Shown here one piece after another: positions 35,843-44,569 of a stretch of 64,000 nt of DNA; the stretch's first letter is position 1; each line of letters opens with the position of its first letter. The notes under the pieces were generated by a model, which worked only from the letters and a program-made list of their open reading frames with translations, made no database searches and was not told the DNA's origin. This DNA is from Stenotrophomonas maltophilia (GTDB lineage: Bacteria > Pseudomonadota > Gammaproteobacteria > Xanthomonadales > Xanthomonadaceae). Position numbers and translations under genes: made by a program. The stretch covers positions 4,092,001-4,156,000 of the forward strand of contig NZ_CP037858.1 of assembly GCF_006974125.1 (NCBI RefSeq), given 5' to 3'.

Positions 35843-36415
35843 TTACCAGCTGAAGCGCGGGCCGACGGTGTATTCCTTGTCGCCGTGGCGGTTCATCTTC
35901 AGCTCGCCGTTCAGGCCCCAGTTCTGGTTCAGCTTGACCTGACCACCCAGGCGGCCGTACCACTGGCCGTCGATGTCGACGCCGTGCTTCTTGGCGTAGT
36001 CTTCGTAGCCGACCATGCCGTAGACCTCGGCGTGGGCACCGAAGGCGGTGCGGATACCGGCTTCAGCGCTGTAGCCGTTGAAGTCCAGGCCGTGCTTGCG
36101 ATCGAACTTCTGGTAGGCAACGCGGGCAACGAAGTCGGTCGACGGAGCGATTTCGACGTTGTAGCCGGCACCGACCTTCCACTGGTCAACCTTGATGTTG
36201 GTGTGGTCGACTTCCTGACGGCTGTATTCACCGAACGCGTGGAAGTTCGGCAGGAAGCCGTAGGAACCCTTCACGCCCCAGCCGTCAGCCTTGATGCCAT
36301 CGACGTCGGTCTTGGCGTAATCGGCTTCAGCGTAGTTGTACGACAGGTTCTCAGCAGCCGAAGCGGTGAACGGCAGGGCAGCGGCCAGAGCCAGAGCAAT
36401 CAGCGAATTCTTCAT
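35843..36415 (-). CDS. ax21: Ax21-family outer-membrane beta-barrel protein
   Basis: A 190-residue protein with a signal peptide (MKNSLIALALAAALPFTASA) and a mature part starting AENLSYNYAEADYAKTDVDG, the Ax21/OmpA-like barrel of Xanthomonas and Stenotrophomonas. It ends GPRFSW with C-terminal Trp, as for outer-membrane barrel insertion. Ax21 was once proposed as a quorum signal and as the ligand of rice XA21; key reports were retracted, and it is now regarded mainly as an outer-membrane and vesicle protein. Codon use is strongly biased, suggesting high expression. Confidence 0.9.
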   Translation of the reverse strand: MKNSLIALALAAALPFTASAAENLSYNYAEADYAKTDVDGIKADGWGVKGSYGFLPNFHAFGEYSRQEVDHTNIKVDQWKVGAGYNVEIAPSTDFVARVAYQKFDRKHGLDFNGYSAEAGIRTAFGAHAEVYGMVGYEDYAKKHGVDIDGQWYGRLGGQVKLNQNWGLNGELKMNRHGDKEYTVGPRFSW

Positions 36416-36625
36416 GGGGGTACACCTTTACTTTCTTATGGTCTGCAGCAGCGCCAGGGCGCCATCGCATCGGAAATGTAAATTCTCCGTTATCCGCCAC
36501 AACGCTCCCTGAAAACAGCCGTCTTCGCATTGCTGAATTTTTGGGCTTGATTCAGGCTCTTTCTGGCATACGCGCGCCGCGCGCGTGCATTTGTGAGTCG
36601 TCGTCGATTGCAACAGGAGGTTGCC

Positions 36626-39031
36626 TTGCACGTTTCCGATCCGCTGCTGATGCCTGTCCGCGCCGCACTCCTGGCCTGCGCTGCCCTCCTGTTTCCGATC
36701 CACGCTGCGCACGCGCAGCAGGCGGCTGACTACCAGCGCGCCGAACGCGTGCATGACAGTCATCTGCGCGGTGCGCTGCGCAATGCTTCGGTCCTGCCCC
36801 ACTGGCTGGCCGATGGACGCTTCTGGTACGAACGCGAAGACGTGCAGGGCCGGCGCCAAGTGGTACTGGTCGATCCGGCAAAGGCCAGCCGTCAGATCCT
36901 GTTCGAGCCTGCCGCACTGGACGCCGCGGTTGCGCCCCTCGGTGCCAGCGGACCGCGCCTGCGCCTGGCCAGCGTGCAGCTGGCGGACAGTGGCCTGCGC
37001 CTCCGGCTCAGTGGAGAGCTGCCCGTCGACTGCCGATGGCCGCGCTGGGAATGCACGCGCTCGCAGGATCCGCAGCCACCGGCCAACGCATTGCCTTCGC
37101 CTGCTGGCGATGCGTGGCTGCAGGTCCGCGACAACAACCTGTGGCTGCAGTCGCCCGCAACGCCAGCACGTGCGCTGACCACCGGTGGAGAATCCAGCCA
37201 TGGCTATGGCGTACTGCCCGACTTTGCCCTGCGGGGTATTCCGCGCCGTCAGGGCCGGTTGCCGGTACGACCGTTCGCGGTCGGCTGGTCACCGGATGGC
37301 CGCTACGTGGCCGGTATCCGCTATGACGAACGTGCACTGCTGGACTACCCCTATCTTGAAAGCACGCCGGCCAGCGATGCGCGCCCTCGCGTGCATACCG
37401 TGAAGCTGGGCGTGCTGGGCGATGCGCAGCAGGTGCGCGACAGCCTGTATGTGATCGATATCCTCAGCGGCAGGCAGCATGACATCGCGCTGCCCGAGGG
37501 CTGGAACACGCTCAGCGAGGCCGGCATCCTGGGTTGGGACGGTGATCGGTTATATGCCGTGATCGCGCACTTCGACACACCGCGCAAGCTGCGCCTGGTG
37601 GAGATCGATGCAAACAGCGGTGCATTGCGCACCGTTCTGGAAGAAGCCAGCGACACTCGCCTGCAGCTCAACGTGTATTCCTACAACCGGCCCGCGGTGG
37701 CCATCCTGCCCGGGCGGGACACCGCGGTGTGGTTCTCGCAGCGCGATGGCTGGGGCCATCTGTACCGGGTGCGCCTGTCCGATGGCAAGGTGCTGCGCCA
37801 GCTCACCCGCGGCAAATGGGTGGTGCGTGACCTGCTGGGTGTGGATGCTGCGGGTGGCTGGGCGTACTTCAGCGCCGGCGGCGTCCACGGTGGCGACCCC
37901 TACCTGCGCGGCCTGTACCGGGTATCGCTGCAGGGCGGTCCGATCCAGCGCCTGGCCGCCGATGGCAACGATCACATGGCCGATGCCGGTACCGGCGCGC
38001 TGTTCGGCGGGCGCCCCCCACAGGCGCTGTCGCCTGGCGGTGGCTATCTGGTGGATACCGTCTCCCGTCTCGACCAGCCACCACGCACCGTGCTGCGGGC
38101 CAGCGATGACGGCCGTGAAGTGATGGTGCTGGAAACAGCCGATGACAGCACGATCGTTGCTGCCGGCTGGCGCGCACCACGGCGCGAGCGCCTGCTGGCC
38201 GCCGATGGGCGCACACCGATCTTCGCCACCGTCTACCTGCCCCGTGGCTATCGCGATGACGGCAACTTCCCGGTGATCGACGCGATGTACGGTGGTTCCT
38301 TCATCAGCAATGCGCCGGTGACCTACGCCGAGGCCGTGTCTGCCTTGAACCCGGTGGCACGTGCCAGCCTCGCCGAACTCGGCTTCATGGTGGTCAGCAT
38401 CGATGCGCGTGGCACCGGCGGCCGCGACAAGGCGTTCCATGACAGCAGCTTCCTGCAGGGCGCCGATGAGCAGCTGGATGACCATGTGGCTGCACTGCGC
38501 CAACTGGGCGAACGCTACCCGGGCATCGACCTGCAACGGGTCGGCATCTATGGGCATTCGTTCGGCGGCTATAGTGCAGCACGTGCCCTGCTGCGCTATC
38601 CGGCGTTCTACAAAGTGGGCGTGGCCTCGGCCGGCAGCCACAATTTCCAGGGCATGTACGGCGGCGCCTTGCACGGCATGGACCGGCTGTTCGGTGGCGT
38701 GCTGCCAGCTACGGCCATGGCCGATGGCGTGCCGGCGCCCTTTGCCGGGCTCGACAATGCGGCACTGGCCGGCAACCTGCGCGGGCATCTGCTGCTGGTC
38801 TATGGCGAACTGGACGAGAACGCGCCACCGGCGCTGACCCTGCAGCTGGCCGCCGCCCTGAACAAGGCCCAGCGCAGCTACGACCTGCTGTACCTGGCCC
38901 GGCAGGACCACGAACTGTTCCGCAACGACGCTACCTACACGCACCGCATGTGGGACTACTTCGTGCGCCACCTGGCCGGCCAGCAGCCACCGGATACAGT
39001 GCTGGCGCCGCTGCCCGGTGGCCCGGGCTGA
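36626..39031 (+). CDS. S9 family peptidase (dipeptidyl peptidase IV-like)
   Basis: About 800 residues. AGGAGG (36615-36620) lies five bases before an in-frame TTG at 36626, taken as the start; ATG 36650 is the main alternative. The signal peptide core is MPVRAALLACAALLFPIHAA with cleavage after HAHA. A beta-propeller domain follows, then an alpha/beta-hydrolase domain. The nucleophile is in GHSFGGYSA (Ser645 from the TTG), the Asp in YGELDENAPP and the His in RQDHELFRND, so the triad is complete. It should act on short peptides in the periplasm. The long frame upstream to GTG 36593 lacks a ribosome site. Confidence 0.88.
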   Translation: MHVSDPLLMPVRAALLACAALLFPIHAAHAQQAADYQRAERVHDSHLRGALRNASVLPHWLADGRFWYEREDVQGRRQVVLVDPAKASRQILFEPAALDAAVAPLGASGPRLRLASVQLADSGLRLRLSGELPVDCRWPRWECTRSQDPQPPANALPSPAGDAWLQVRDNNLWLQSPATPARALTTGGESSHGYGVLPDFALRGIPRRQGRLPVRPFAVGWSPDGRYVAGIRYDERALLDYPYLESTPASDARPRVHTVKLGVLGDAQQVRDSLYVIDILSGRQHDIALPEGWNTLSEAGILGWDGDRLYAVIAHFDTPRKLRLVEIDANSGALRTVLEEASDTRLQLNVYSYNRPAVAILPGRDTAVWFSQRDGWGHLYRVRLSDGKVLRQLTRGKWVVRDLLGVDAAGGWAYFSAGGVHGGDPYLRGLYRVSLQGGPIQRLAADGNDHMADAGTGALFGGRPPQALSPGGGYLVDTVSRLDQPPRTVLRASDDGREVMVLETADDSTIVAAGWRAPRRERLLAADGRTPIFATVYLPRGYRDDGNFPVIDAMYGGSFISNAPVTYAEAVSALNPVARASLAELGFMVVSIDARGTGGRDKAFHDSSFLQGADEQLDDHVAALRQLGERYPGIDLQRVGIYGHSFGGYSAARALLRYPAFYKVGVASAGSHNFQGMYGGALHGMDRLFGGVLPATAMADGVPAPFAGLDNAALAGNLRGHLLLVYGELDENAPPALTLQLAAALNKAQRSYDLLYLARQDHELFRNDATYTHRMWDYFVRHLAGQQPPDTVLAPLPGGPG

Positions 39032-39122
39032 ACAGGCGCACACAGGCTGTCGATCCACGGCGCCCTGGTTCGTCGGGTACTTGAAGGCCGTGCATGTGGC
39101 GCGGTCCAACCGGAGGCAGGCA

Positions 39123-39482
39123 ATGAGCTACATCGATGGTTTCGTCCTGGCGGTGCCCACCGCCAACAAGGAGAAGTTCCTCGCCCACGCACGCACGGGT
39201 GATCCCGTTTTCATCGAGTACGGCGCGCTTCGCGTGGTCGAGTGCTGGGGCGATGACGTACCGCACGGCAAGACCACCGATTTCTTCGGTGCGGTGAAAG
39301 CCACGCCGGATGAGACGGTTGTGTTCTCCTGGATCGAATGGCCGGACAAGCCGACCCGCGACGCCGGCATGGCGAAGATGATGGAAGACCCGCGGTTTGA
39401 TCCAACGAAGAATCCGATGCCGTTCGACGGCGCGCGGATGATCTACGGCGGCTTCGTGCCGATCTACGAACTGACGCGCTGA
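39123..39482 (+). CDS. DUF1428 domain-containing protein
   Basis: A 119-residue cytosolic protein (MSYIDGFVLAVPTANKEKFL) of the dimeric alpha-beta barrel type DUF1428 family, with WGDDVPHGKTTDFFGAVKAT and a conserved end PFDGARMIYGGF. GGAGG precedes the ATG. Its function is not known; it resembles YbaA of E. coli. Confidence 0.9.
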   Translation: MSYIDGFVLAVPTANKEKFLAHARTGDPVFIEYGALRVVECWGDDVPHGKTTDFFGAVKATPDETVVFSWIEWPDKPTRDAGMAKMMEDPRFDPTKNPMPFDGARMIYGGFVPIYELTR

Positions 39483-39497
39483 ACCGGGCGGACGTGC

Positions 39498-40184
39498 TCA
39501 GCGCGCGTCCGTTTCATCGCTGGCAGCAACATGGCCGGCGCCCAGAGCGGCGCCGGCGCCGAGGCCCATGCCCCCCATCCCGGCGCCCATTCCGCCACCT
39601 CCACCACCACCCGCACGACCGCCCTTGGCGTCACCGTCGCTGCGGCCCTTGCTGCCACCGCTGGCACCAGGCCGGGTCGGCCCTTGCGGGGGGATCTGCA
39701 GATCCGTCGGGATTGGCGCAAGATCCAGCGCCTCGCGCACGAAGTCGCGCAGCGAGACCACCAGTTCGTGGGTATGCACCGGCCGCCCCTGTGCCAGCTC
39801 GTTGGCGGCACGCGTGGCCAGCCGCACCTGTTCGTCGGTGCCCAGCAGCAGGATGTCCGACAGCGCGGCCTCGACGGCATCGCGGATGCGGCGCGCGCGG
39901 TCCGAACGCGGCTCGGCGATGCCGTCGGCCCCTTCGCGCTGGCGCAGGTCGCGCCGATGGCTGGGATCCACCCCCAGTTCGCCGGTGAACGAACCGCCCA
40001 GGGTCTTGTAGGCCGCCATCAGCGTGCGCAGCCGTTCGTTGATCTGCCGGTTCTCGCGCTCGCGGCGCTGCTGCAGGGTCTGCATGACAAGCAGGCGGAT
40101 GCCCACGCCCAGCAGGGTGATCAGGACCAGGCCGGCCAAGGTGGACAGCACGCCCTGCCAGGAACTGAAGTCGATACCACGCAT
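39498..40184 (-). CDS. Membrane protein with glycine-rich tail, unknown function
   Basis: A 228-residue protein. One N-terminal membrane span (residues 10-33, VLSTLAGLVLITLLGVGIRLLV) is followed by a basic helical segment (QQRRERENRQINERLRTLMA), a conserved-looking middle (ALSDILLLGTDEQVRLATRA) and a tail very rich in Gly/Met/Ala (GGGGGGGMGAGMGG). No catalytic motif is seen. It is downstream of the AlgP-like gene on the same strand, about 108 bases away with a hairpin between them. Confidence 0.7.
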   Translation of the reverse strand: MRGIDFSSWQGVLSTLAGLVLITLLGVGIRLLVMQTLQQRRERENRQINERLRTLMAAYKTLGGSFTGELGVDPSHRRDLRQREGADGIAEPRSDRARRIRDAVEAALSDILLLGTDEQVRLATRAANELAQGRPVHTHELVVSLRDFVREALDLAPIPTDLQIPPQGPTRPGASGGSKGRSDGDAKGGRAGGGGGGGMGAGMGGMGLGAGAALGAGHVAASDETDAR

Positions 40185-40245
40185 GCCTGGAGGCTCCGGT
40201 GGGAAGAATCTGCATCTTGCCCCAGACCCTGTCCCGGAAACGCGA

Positions 40246-40278
40246 AAGGCCCCACCACCCGATGGGTGGCAGGGCCTT
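40246..40278 (-). terminator. Hairpin terminator of the AlgP-like gene
   Basis: AAGGCCCC-ACCACCC pairs with GGGTGGC-AGGGCCTT around a 3-base loop, with a single mismatch region, 15 bases beyond the stop; the minus strand continues with CTTTCGCGTTT. Confidence 0.7.
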
Positions 40279-40292
40279 CGGTCAGGGCGCGA

Positions 40293-41180
40293 TTACTTGC
40301 GCTTGGCGACCTTGCGCACGGCCTTGGCCGGTGCCTTCTTCGCGGCAGCCTTCTTGGCCGGCGCCTTCTTGGCGGCAACCTTCTTCAGCGGTGCAGCCTT
40401 CTTGGCGACGACCTTCCTGGTCGCGGCGACCTTCTTGCCGACAACCTTCTTGGCAGCAGTGGTCTTCTTGGCAACGGCCTTCTTGGCCACAGCAGCCTTC
40501 TTGCCGACAACCTTCTTGGCGGCGGCGGTCTTCTTGGTGGCGACCTTCTTGGTGGCGGCAACCTTCTTGCCGACAACCTTCTTCGCAGCCACAGCCTTCT
40601 TGCCGGCGACCTTCTTGGCAGCGACGGTCTTCTTGGCCACAGCCTTCTTGGCGGTGGCGACCTTCTTGCCGACAACCTTCTTGGCGGCCGCGGTCTTCTT
40701 GGCAACGGTCTTCTTCGCGACGGCGGCCTTCTTGGTAGCGGCCTTCTTCACGGTGGCGACCTTCTTGCCGGCAGCCTTGGTGGCGGCCTTGGTGGCCTTC
40801 TTGGCAGCGGCGGCCTTCTTGGTCACAGCCTTGCCTGCAGCTGCCTTCTTCTTGGCCACTTCCTTCTTCAGGGCAGCGGCTTCGGCCTTGGCGTTCTTCT
40901 TGGCGGCTTCCAGCTTCTTCTTGGCCTTGGCAACGGTCTTGCCGACCGACTTGGCAGCCTTTTCAGCCTTCTTGGCCACGGTCTTCTCGACCTTGGCCAC
41001 GGCCTTCTTGGCCTTGGCAACGCGGGTACCGGCAGCCTTGGTGGCGCGCTTGACGGTCTTCTTGACCGACTTCACTGCGTCTTCGGCAGCGTGGGCGATG
41101 GTCTCGCCAACGTTGGTGGCGGTTTCTTTGACGTTCTCGACGGCGTCGGTCACGACCGACACACCATTACCGTTGCTCAT
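40293..41180 (-). CDS. AlgP-like histone H1-type DNA-binding protein
   Basis: A 295-residue, extremely Lys/Ala-rich protein. A short acidic start ([20 protein letters not shown]) is followed by a helix and then repeated blocks such as [11 protein letters not shown] and KKAVAKKT, over four copies of KKVVGKK. The composition is that of the H1-like tails of AlgP/AlgR3 in Pseudomonas, which bind DNA without sequence preference. The repeats are nearly identical at the DNA level, so their number may vary between strains. Long open frames on the opposite strand (Leu/Gly-rich) are a by-product of this repeat. Confidence 0.85.
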   Translation of the reverse strand: MSNGNGVSVVTDAVENVKETATNVGETIAHAAEDAVKSVKKTVKRATKAAGTRVAKAKKAVAKVEKTVAKKAEKAAKSVGKTVAKAKKKLEAAKKNAKAEAAALKKEVAKKKAAAGKAVTKKAAAAKKATKAATKAAGKKVATVKKAATKKAAVAKKTVAKKTAAAKKVVGKKVATAKKAVAKKTVAAKKVAGKKAVAAKKVVGKKVAATKKVATKKTAAAKKVVGKKAAVAKKAVAKKTTAAKKVVGKKVAATRKVVAKKAAPLKKVAAKKAPAKKAAAKKAPAKAVRKVAKRK

Positions 41181-41670
41181 GTTGCCCTCCTGCGGGCCTT
41201 AAGTATCAAAACGGGGCGATGCTATACCGACATTGACGATCGTGGAACGGGGCATGCGCCAGCAATCGCATCTGCTGCGACGACGATGGTGTAGTCGACC
41301 ACCCCCGTCGGTGCGGCGGGTTTTCAGGAAACCCCTTTTTTTAAGGACTGTGCCACGCCAACCACCGGGTTGATCGACGCCGCCGCGCATGCCTGCGCAC
41401 GTGCAGCGACAGGCATGCGTTGTGGCGCAGTGCGGCACCTCCCTGCGCGGAACTGCGCAAGTATCCGACTGTGTCCGCGCGGCGAAGGGTGGCTTTCAGA
41501 GGTGTCCTGATCACCTCGCTGGGTGTCACCGCGGATCCGGTGCCCGGCTCCGGACCCACCGTTCGCGCAAGTGTTTTTCATGGCGCATTTATCCAGATCG
41601 CGACACACTCATTCAGCTTGTTTTACCGTAGAGCCGAACCGCCCCCATTCCCGCCTGCGAACCGACCCCC
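41181..41670. other. 490-base non-coding region before degP
   Basis: No convincing gene is seen here between the divergently oriented AlgP-like gene and degP. It holds the ribosome site of the AlgP-like gene, several short palindromes and a T-run at 41333-41341. Promoters for both genes must lie here, but no box stands out. Confidence 0.6.
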
Positions 41671-43104
41671 ATGCGACCGCTACCTACCCTGCTCACGCTC
41701 GCAATCGCCGCCGCCTTCGGTGGTTTCGTTGCCACCGGCATCAACGCCCACCTGGACAACCGTGCCGATGCCGCGCCGCTTCCAGCGGTAGTGCCGACCA
41801 TGGCGGCACTGCCAGCCGCAGTGGCCGGGCAGCAGGTTCCGTCACTGGCGCCCATGCTGGAGAAGGCGATGCCGGCCGTGGTCAGCGTCAATACCAAGCA
41901 GGTGGTGCGCGTGCGCAACCCCTTCTTCAACGACCCGTTCTTCCGGCGCCTGTTCCCGGACATCCCGCAGGAGCGCATCAACGAATCGCTGGGCTCGGGC
42001 GTCATCATCGACGCCAAGGAGGGCCTGGTGCTGACCAACCACCATGTCATCGACAACGCCGACGACGTGCAGGTGACGCTGGCCGACGGGCGCACGGTCA
42101 AGGCCGAATTCCTCGGTTCGGACCGCGATACCGACATCGCGCTGATCCGCATTCCGGCGCAGAACCTGACCGACATCAAGCTCGGCAACAGCGACCAGCT
42201 GCGGGTGGGCGACTTCGTGGTGGCCATCGGCAATCCGTTCGGCTTCAGCCAGACGGTCACGTCCGGCATCGTCTCGGCGGTGGGCCGCAGCGGCATCCGC
42301 GGGCTGGGCTACCAGAACTTCATCCAGACCGACGCGTCGATCAACCCGGGCAACTCGGGTGGCGCGCTGGTCGACCTGCAGGGCCAGCTGGTCGGCATCA
42401 ACACGGCCAGCTTCAACCCGCAGGGCAGCATGGCCGGCAACATCGGCCTGGGCCTGGCGATTCCCTCGAACCTGGCGCGCAGCGTGGTCGACCAGCTGGT
42501 CAAGCACGGCGTGGTGGTGCGCGGCACGCTGGGCGTGGAGAGCCAGAACCTGACCGCGCAGATCGCGCAGGGGCTGGGCCTGGGCGAAACGCGTGGTGCG
42601 CTGATCACCCGCGTACTGGCCGGTTCGGCCGCTGCCGCAGCCGGGCTGAAGCCGGGCGACGTGGTGGTCTCGGCCAACGGCCAACGCGTGGACAGCGCCG
42701 AAGCCCTGCACAACGTCGAAGGCCTGGCCGCGGTCGGCAGCCCGATGACGCTGGACGTACGCCGCGAAGGCAAGCCCGTGCAGATCAAGGCCACGCTGAA
42801 GGAACAGGCGCGTGCGGTCACCGGCGAGAGCCTGGACCCACGGCTGACCGGTGCCACCTTCGTCGACCTGCCCGAGTCGCTGCGGCAGTCGGGTGTCGGC
42901 GGCGTGCTGGTCAGCGAGGTCAAGCGTGGCAGCCGCGCGGCCACCAACGGCCTGCAGCAGGGCGACATCATCACCGACGCCACCGTGGGTGAATTCGCCG
43001 ACCTGGCCAGCTGGCGTGCCAATTTCCAGCAGCGCCCGCCGACCCTGGTGGTACGCGTGCTGCGCAACAATGGCCAGCAGCAGGGCCAGCTCGTGATGCG
43101 CTGA
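41671..43104 (+). CDS. Do-family serine protease (DegP/DegQ type)
   Basis: A 477-residue envelope protease and chaperone. The N-terminus has a hydrophobic signal or anchor (LLTLAIAAAFGGFVATGI). The catalytic triad is His125 in TNHHVIDNA, Asp155 in RDTDIALI and Ser229 in GNSGGAL. Two PDZ domains follow (about residues 280-370 and 390-475), as in DegP and DegQ. It would degrade or refold misfolded periplasmic proteins. Presence of two PDZ domains excludes DegS. Confidence 0.93.
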   Translation: MRPLPTLLTLAIAAAFGGFVATGINAHLDNRADAAPLPAVVPTMAALPAAVAGQQVPSLAPMLEKAMPAVVSVNTKQVVRVRNPFFNDPFFRRLFPDIPQERINESLGSGVIIDAKEGLVLTNHHVIDNADDVQVTLADGRTVKAEFLGSDRDTDIALIRIPAQNLTDIKLGNSDQLRVGDFVVAIGNPFGFSQTVTSGIVSAVGRSGIRGLGYQNFIQTDASINPGNSGGALVDLQGQLVGINTASFNPQGSMAGNIGLGLAIPSNLARSVVDQLVKHGVVVRGTLGVESQNLTAQIAQGLGLGETRGALITRVLAGSAAAAAGLKPGDVVVSANGQRVDSAEALHNVEGLAAVGSPMTLDVRREGKPVQIKATLKEQARAVTGESLDPRLTGATFVDLPESLRQSGVGGVLVSEVKRGSRAATNGLQQGDIITDATVGEFADLASWRANFQQRPPTLVVRVLRNNGQQQGQLVMR

Positions 43105-43205
43105 TCGCCCTGCCGTAACACCCCCTATACCCCGGCAATGCTATTGCTGTCAGTCCAGGTCGGCACCGCCGACACCCGTTCCCCCATCGCAACAGGAGTG
43201 ATTCG

Positions 43206-43571
43206 ATGAGCCCCACCAATACCGAGAACCTGAAGGAACACCTGGGTGAAGCCGGTTCCCACCTGAAGCAGGCCGCCAGCGCTGCCGGCGGTGCGATCAA
43301 GGGCGCAACCGGTGCAGCCAGCGACGAACTGCGCATCGGCAAGGCCAACGTCAAGGCGGAACTGTCCGACAGCGCGCTGTCCGGCCTGGCCGCTGCCGAA
43401 TTTGGTGGTGCCGCCGCCAAGGAGCAGGTCGACGCGTTGATGGACAAGGGCAAGGATCTGATCGACAGCGCCGCCGAGTTGATCCGTGAGCGTCCGCTGG
43501 CTTCGTTCGGCGTCGCCTTCGCTGCCGGCTGGATCATCGCCAAGCTGGCCCGCGGCAGCAGCGACAAGTAA
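43206..43571 (+). CDS. YqjD/ElaB-like (DUF883-type) inner-membrane protein
   Basis: A 121-residue protein: Ala/Gly-rich amphipathic helix, then a C-terminal hydrophobic segment RERPLASFGVAFAAGWIIAK at about residues 93-113, as in YqjD/ElaB, which anchor ribosomes to the inner membrane in E. coli. It is the first of three closely spaced genes and has an AGGAG 5-10 bases before the ATG. Confidence 0.75.
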   Translation: MSPTNTENLKEHLGEAGSHLKQAASAAGGAIKGATGAASDELRIGKANVKAELSDSALSGLAAAEFGGAAAKEQVDALMDKGKDLIDSAAELIRERPLASFGVAFAAGWIIAKLARGSSDK

Positions 43572-43579
43572 GCCGCAGC

Positions 43580-44050
43580 GTGAGCGAAGACAACACGCAA
43601 GCGCCTGATCCGGCGGCCACCCCGCCGCTGGATGAGAGCATCCGCCAGGTCGGCGCGGCCGGTCGTGCCGCTGCCGATTCGGCCAAGCACACGGTGCGTT
43701 CACTGCGCCGGCTGGCCTCGGCCGATTTCGCGCTGGCACGCAGTGCGTTCGGTCGTGCGCTGGCCTGGGCCGGCGTGGCGATCGTATTTGGTGCCTCGGC
43801 GTGGCTGTTGATGGCCGCCACCCTCATCGCGCTGCTGCAGAGCTGGGGCCTGAGTTGGCTGCAGGCCCTGCTGATCACCCCCCTGCTGAGCCTGGCCGTC
43901 ACCGGCTATGCGATCTGGCGGGTGTCCTACTTCTTCCACCACACCGGCATGCACGCCACCCGGCGCCAGCTGTCTCGCCTGGGCCTGTTTGACGAACCCA
44001 GCGAAGACGACCCCGATGCCGGCGTGCAGCTGCCCGAGGGCAAGCCATGA
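43580..44050 (+). CDS. YqjE-like phage-holin superfamily membrane protein
   Basis: A 156-residue protein with two adjacent membrane spans (about residues 63-85 and 90-112) flanked by a polar N-terminus and a charged C-terminus. This matches the YqjE family. It starts eight bases after the YqjD-like gene and overlaps the next gene by four bases, so the three form an operon. Confidence 0.78.
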   Translation: MSEDNTQAPDPAATPPLDESIRQVGAAGRAAADSAKHTVRSLRRLASADFALARSAFGRALAWAGVAIVFGASAWLLMAATLIALLQSWGLSWLQALLITPLLSLAVTGYAIWRVSYFFHHTGMHATRRQLSRLGLFDEPSEDDPDAGVQLPEGKP

Positions 44051-44502
44051 AGTTCGGCGCGTTGCAGCGGCGGGTAAAGCGCTGCGAACAGGTGGTGACC
44101 GTGCGCCTGGGCGAGACCCAGGACCACTGGTCCACGCTCAGCCAGGTCTGGCGACAGGGTTGGTCGCCGCTGCGCATCGTGGTGGTCGGCCTGGCCGGTG
44201 GCTTCATCGCCGGCAAGCTGGAAGTGCCGGGCAAGGTCAACGGTGCCCGCTGGCTGCAGATGGTCGGTTCGGTCTCGAACCTGTTCGCCAGTGCACAGGC
44301 CGCGTTCGCCACGGCGATGGCGGCGCAGGCCGCGGCCACTGCCGACGATGCGGCCGAGGAAGCTGACGAGGCCAGCGAACAGGCACAGGCGGCAACGTCG
44401 GCGACCGCCGAGCGAGCTGCGCCGGCAGCGCGCCCCGTGTCCGAACCGGAACTGCGCGAACCGCGGCCGGCCGAAGCGGCCACCGAGCTGTCCGAACGTT
44501 GA
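44047..44502 (+). CDS. Small membrane-associated protein, third gene of the YqjD/E cluster
   Basis: A 151-residue protein with a weakly hydrophobic segment (LRIVVVGLAGGFIAGKL) near residue 45 and a long Ala/Glu-rich C-terminal tail. By position it stands where YqjK is found in E. coli, but sequence similarity cannot be claimed by eye. The start codon overlaps the stop of the YqjE-like gene (ATGA). Confidence 0.65.
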   Translation: MKFGALQRRVKRCEQVVTVRLGETQDHWSTLSQVWRQGWSPLRIVVVGLAGGFIAGKLEVPGKVNGARWLQMVGSVSNLFASAQAAFATAMAAQAAATADDAAEEADEASEQAQAATSATAERAAPAARPVSEPELREPRPAEAATELSER

Positions 44503-44569
44503 TGCATGTAATCCGCCGCGCCGATCGCGGCCGGCGGATAATGCGCTCCCCTTTCCGGTTGATGCGTCG

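Noticed and set aside
39531..41294. Plus-strand frame with Leu/Gly repeats ([13 protein letters not shown])
   Set aside because: It is the reverse strand of the AlgP-like Lys/Ala repeats, so the repeat pattern is a by-product.
41440..41480. Possible sigma-E promoter before degP (GGAACT motif)
   Set aside because: The GGAAC part is present but no matching TCTGA-like -10 box stands at the right distance.
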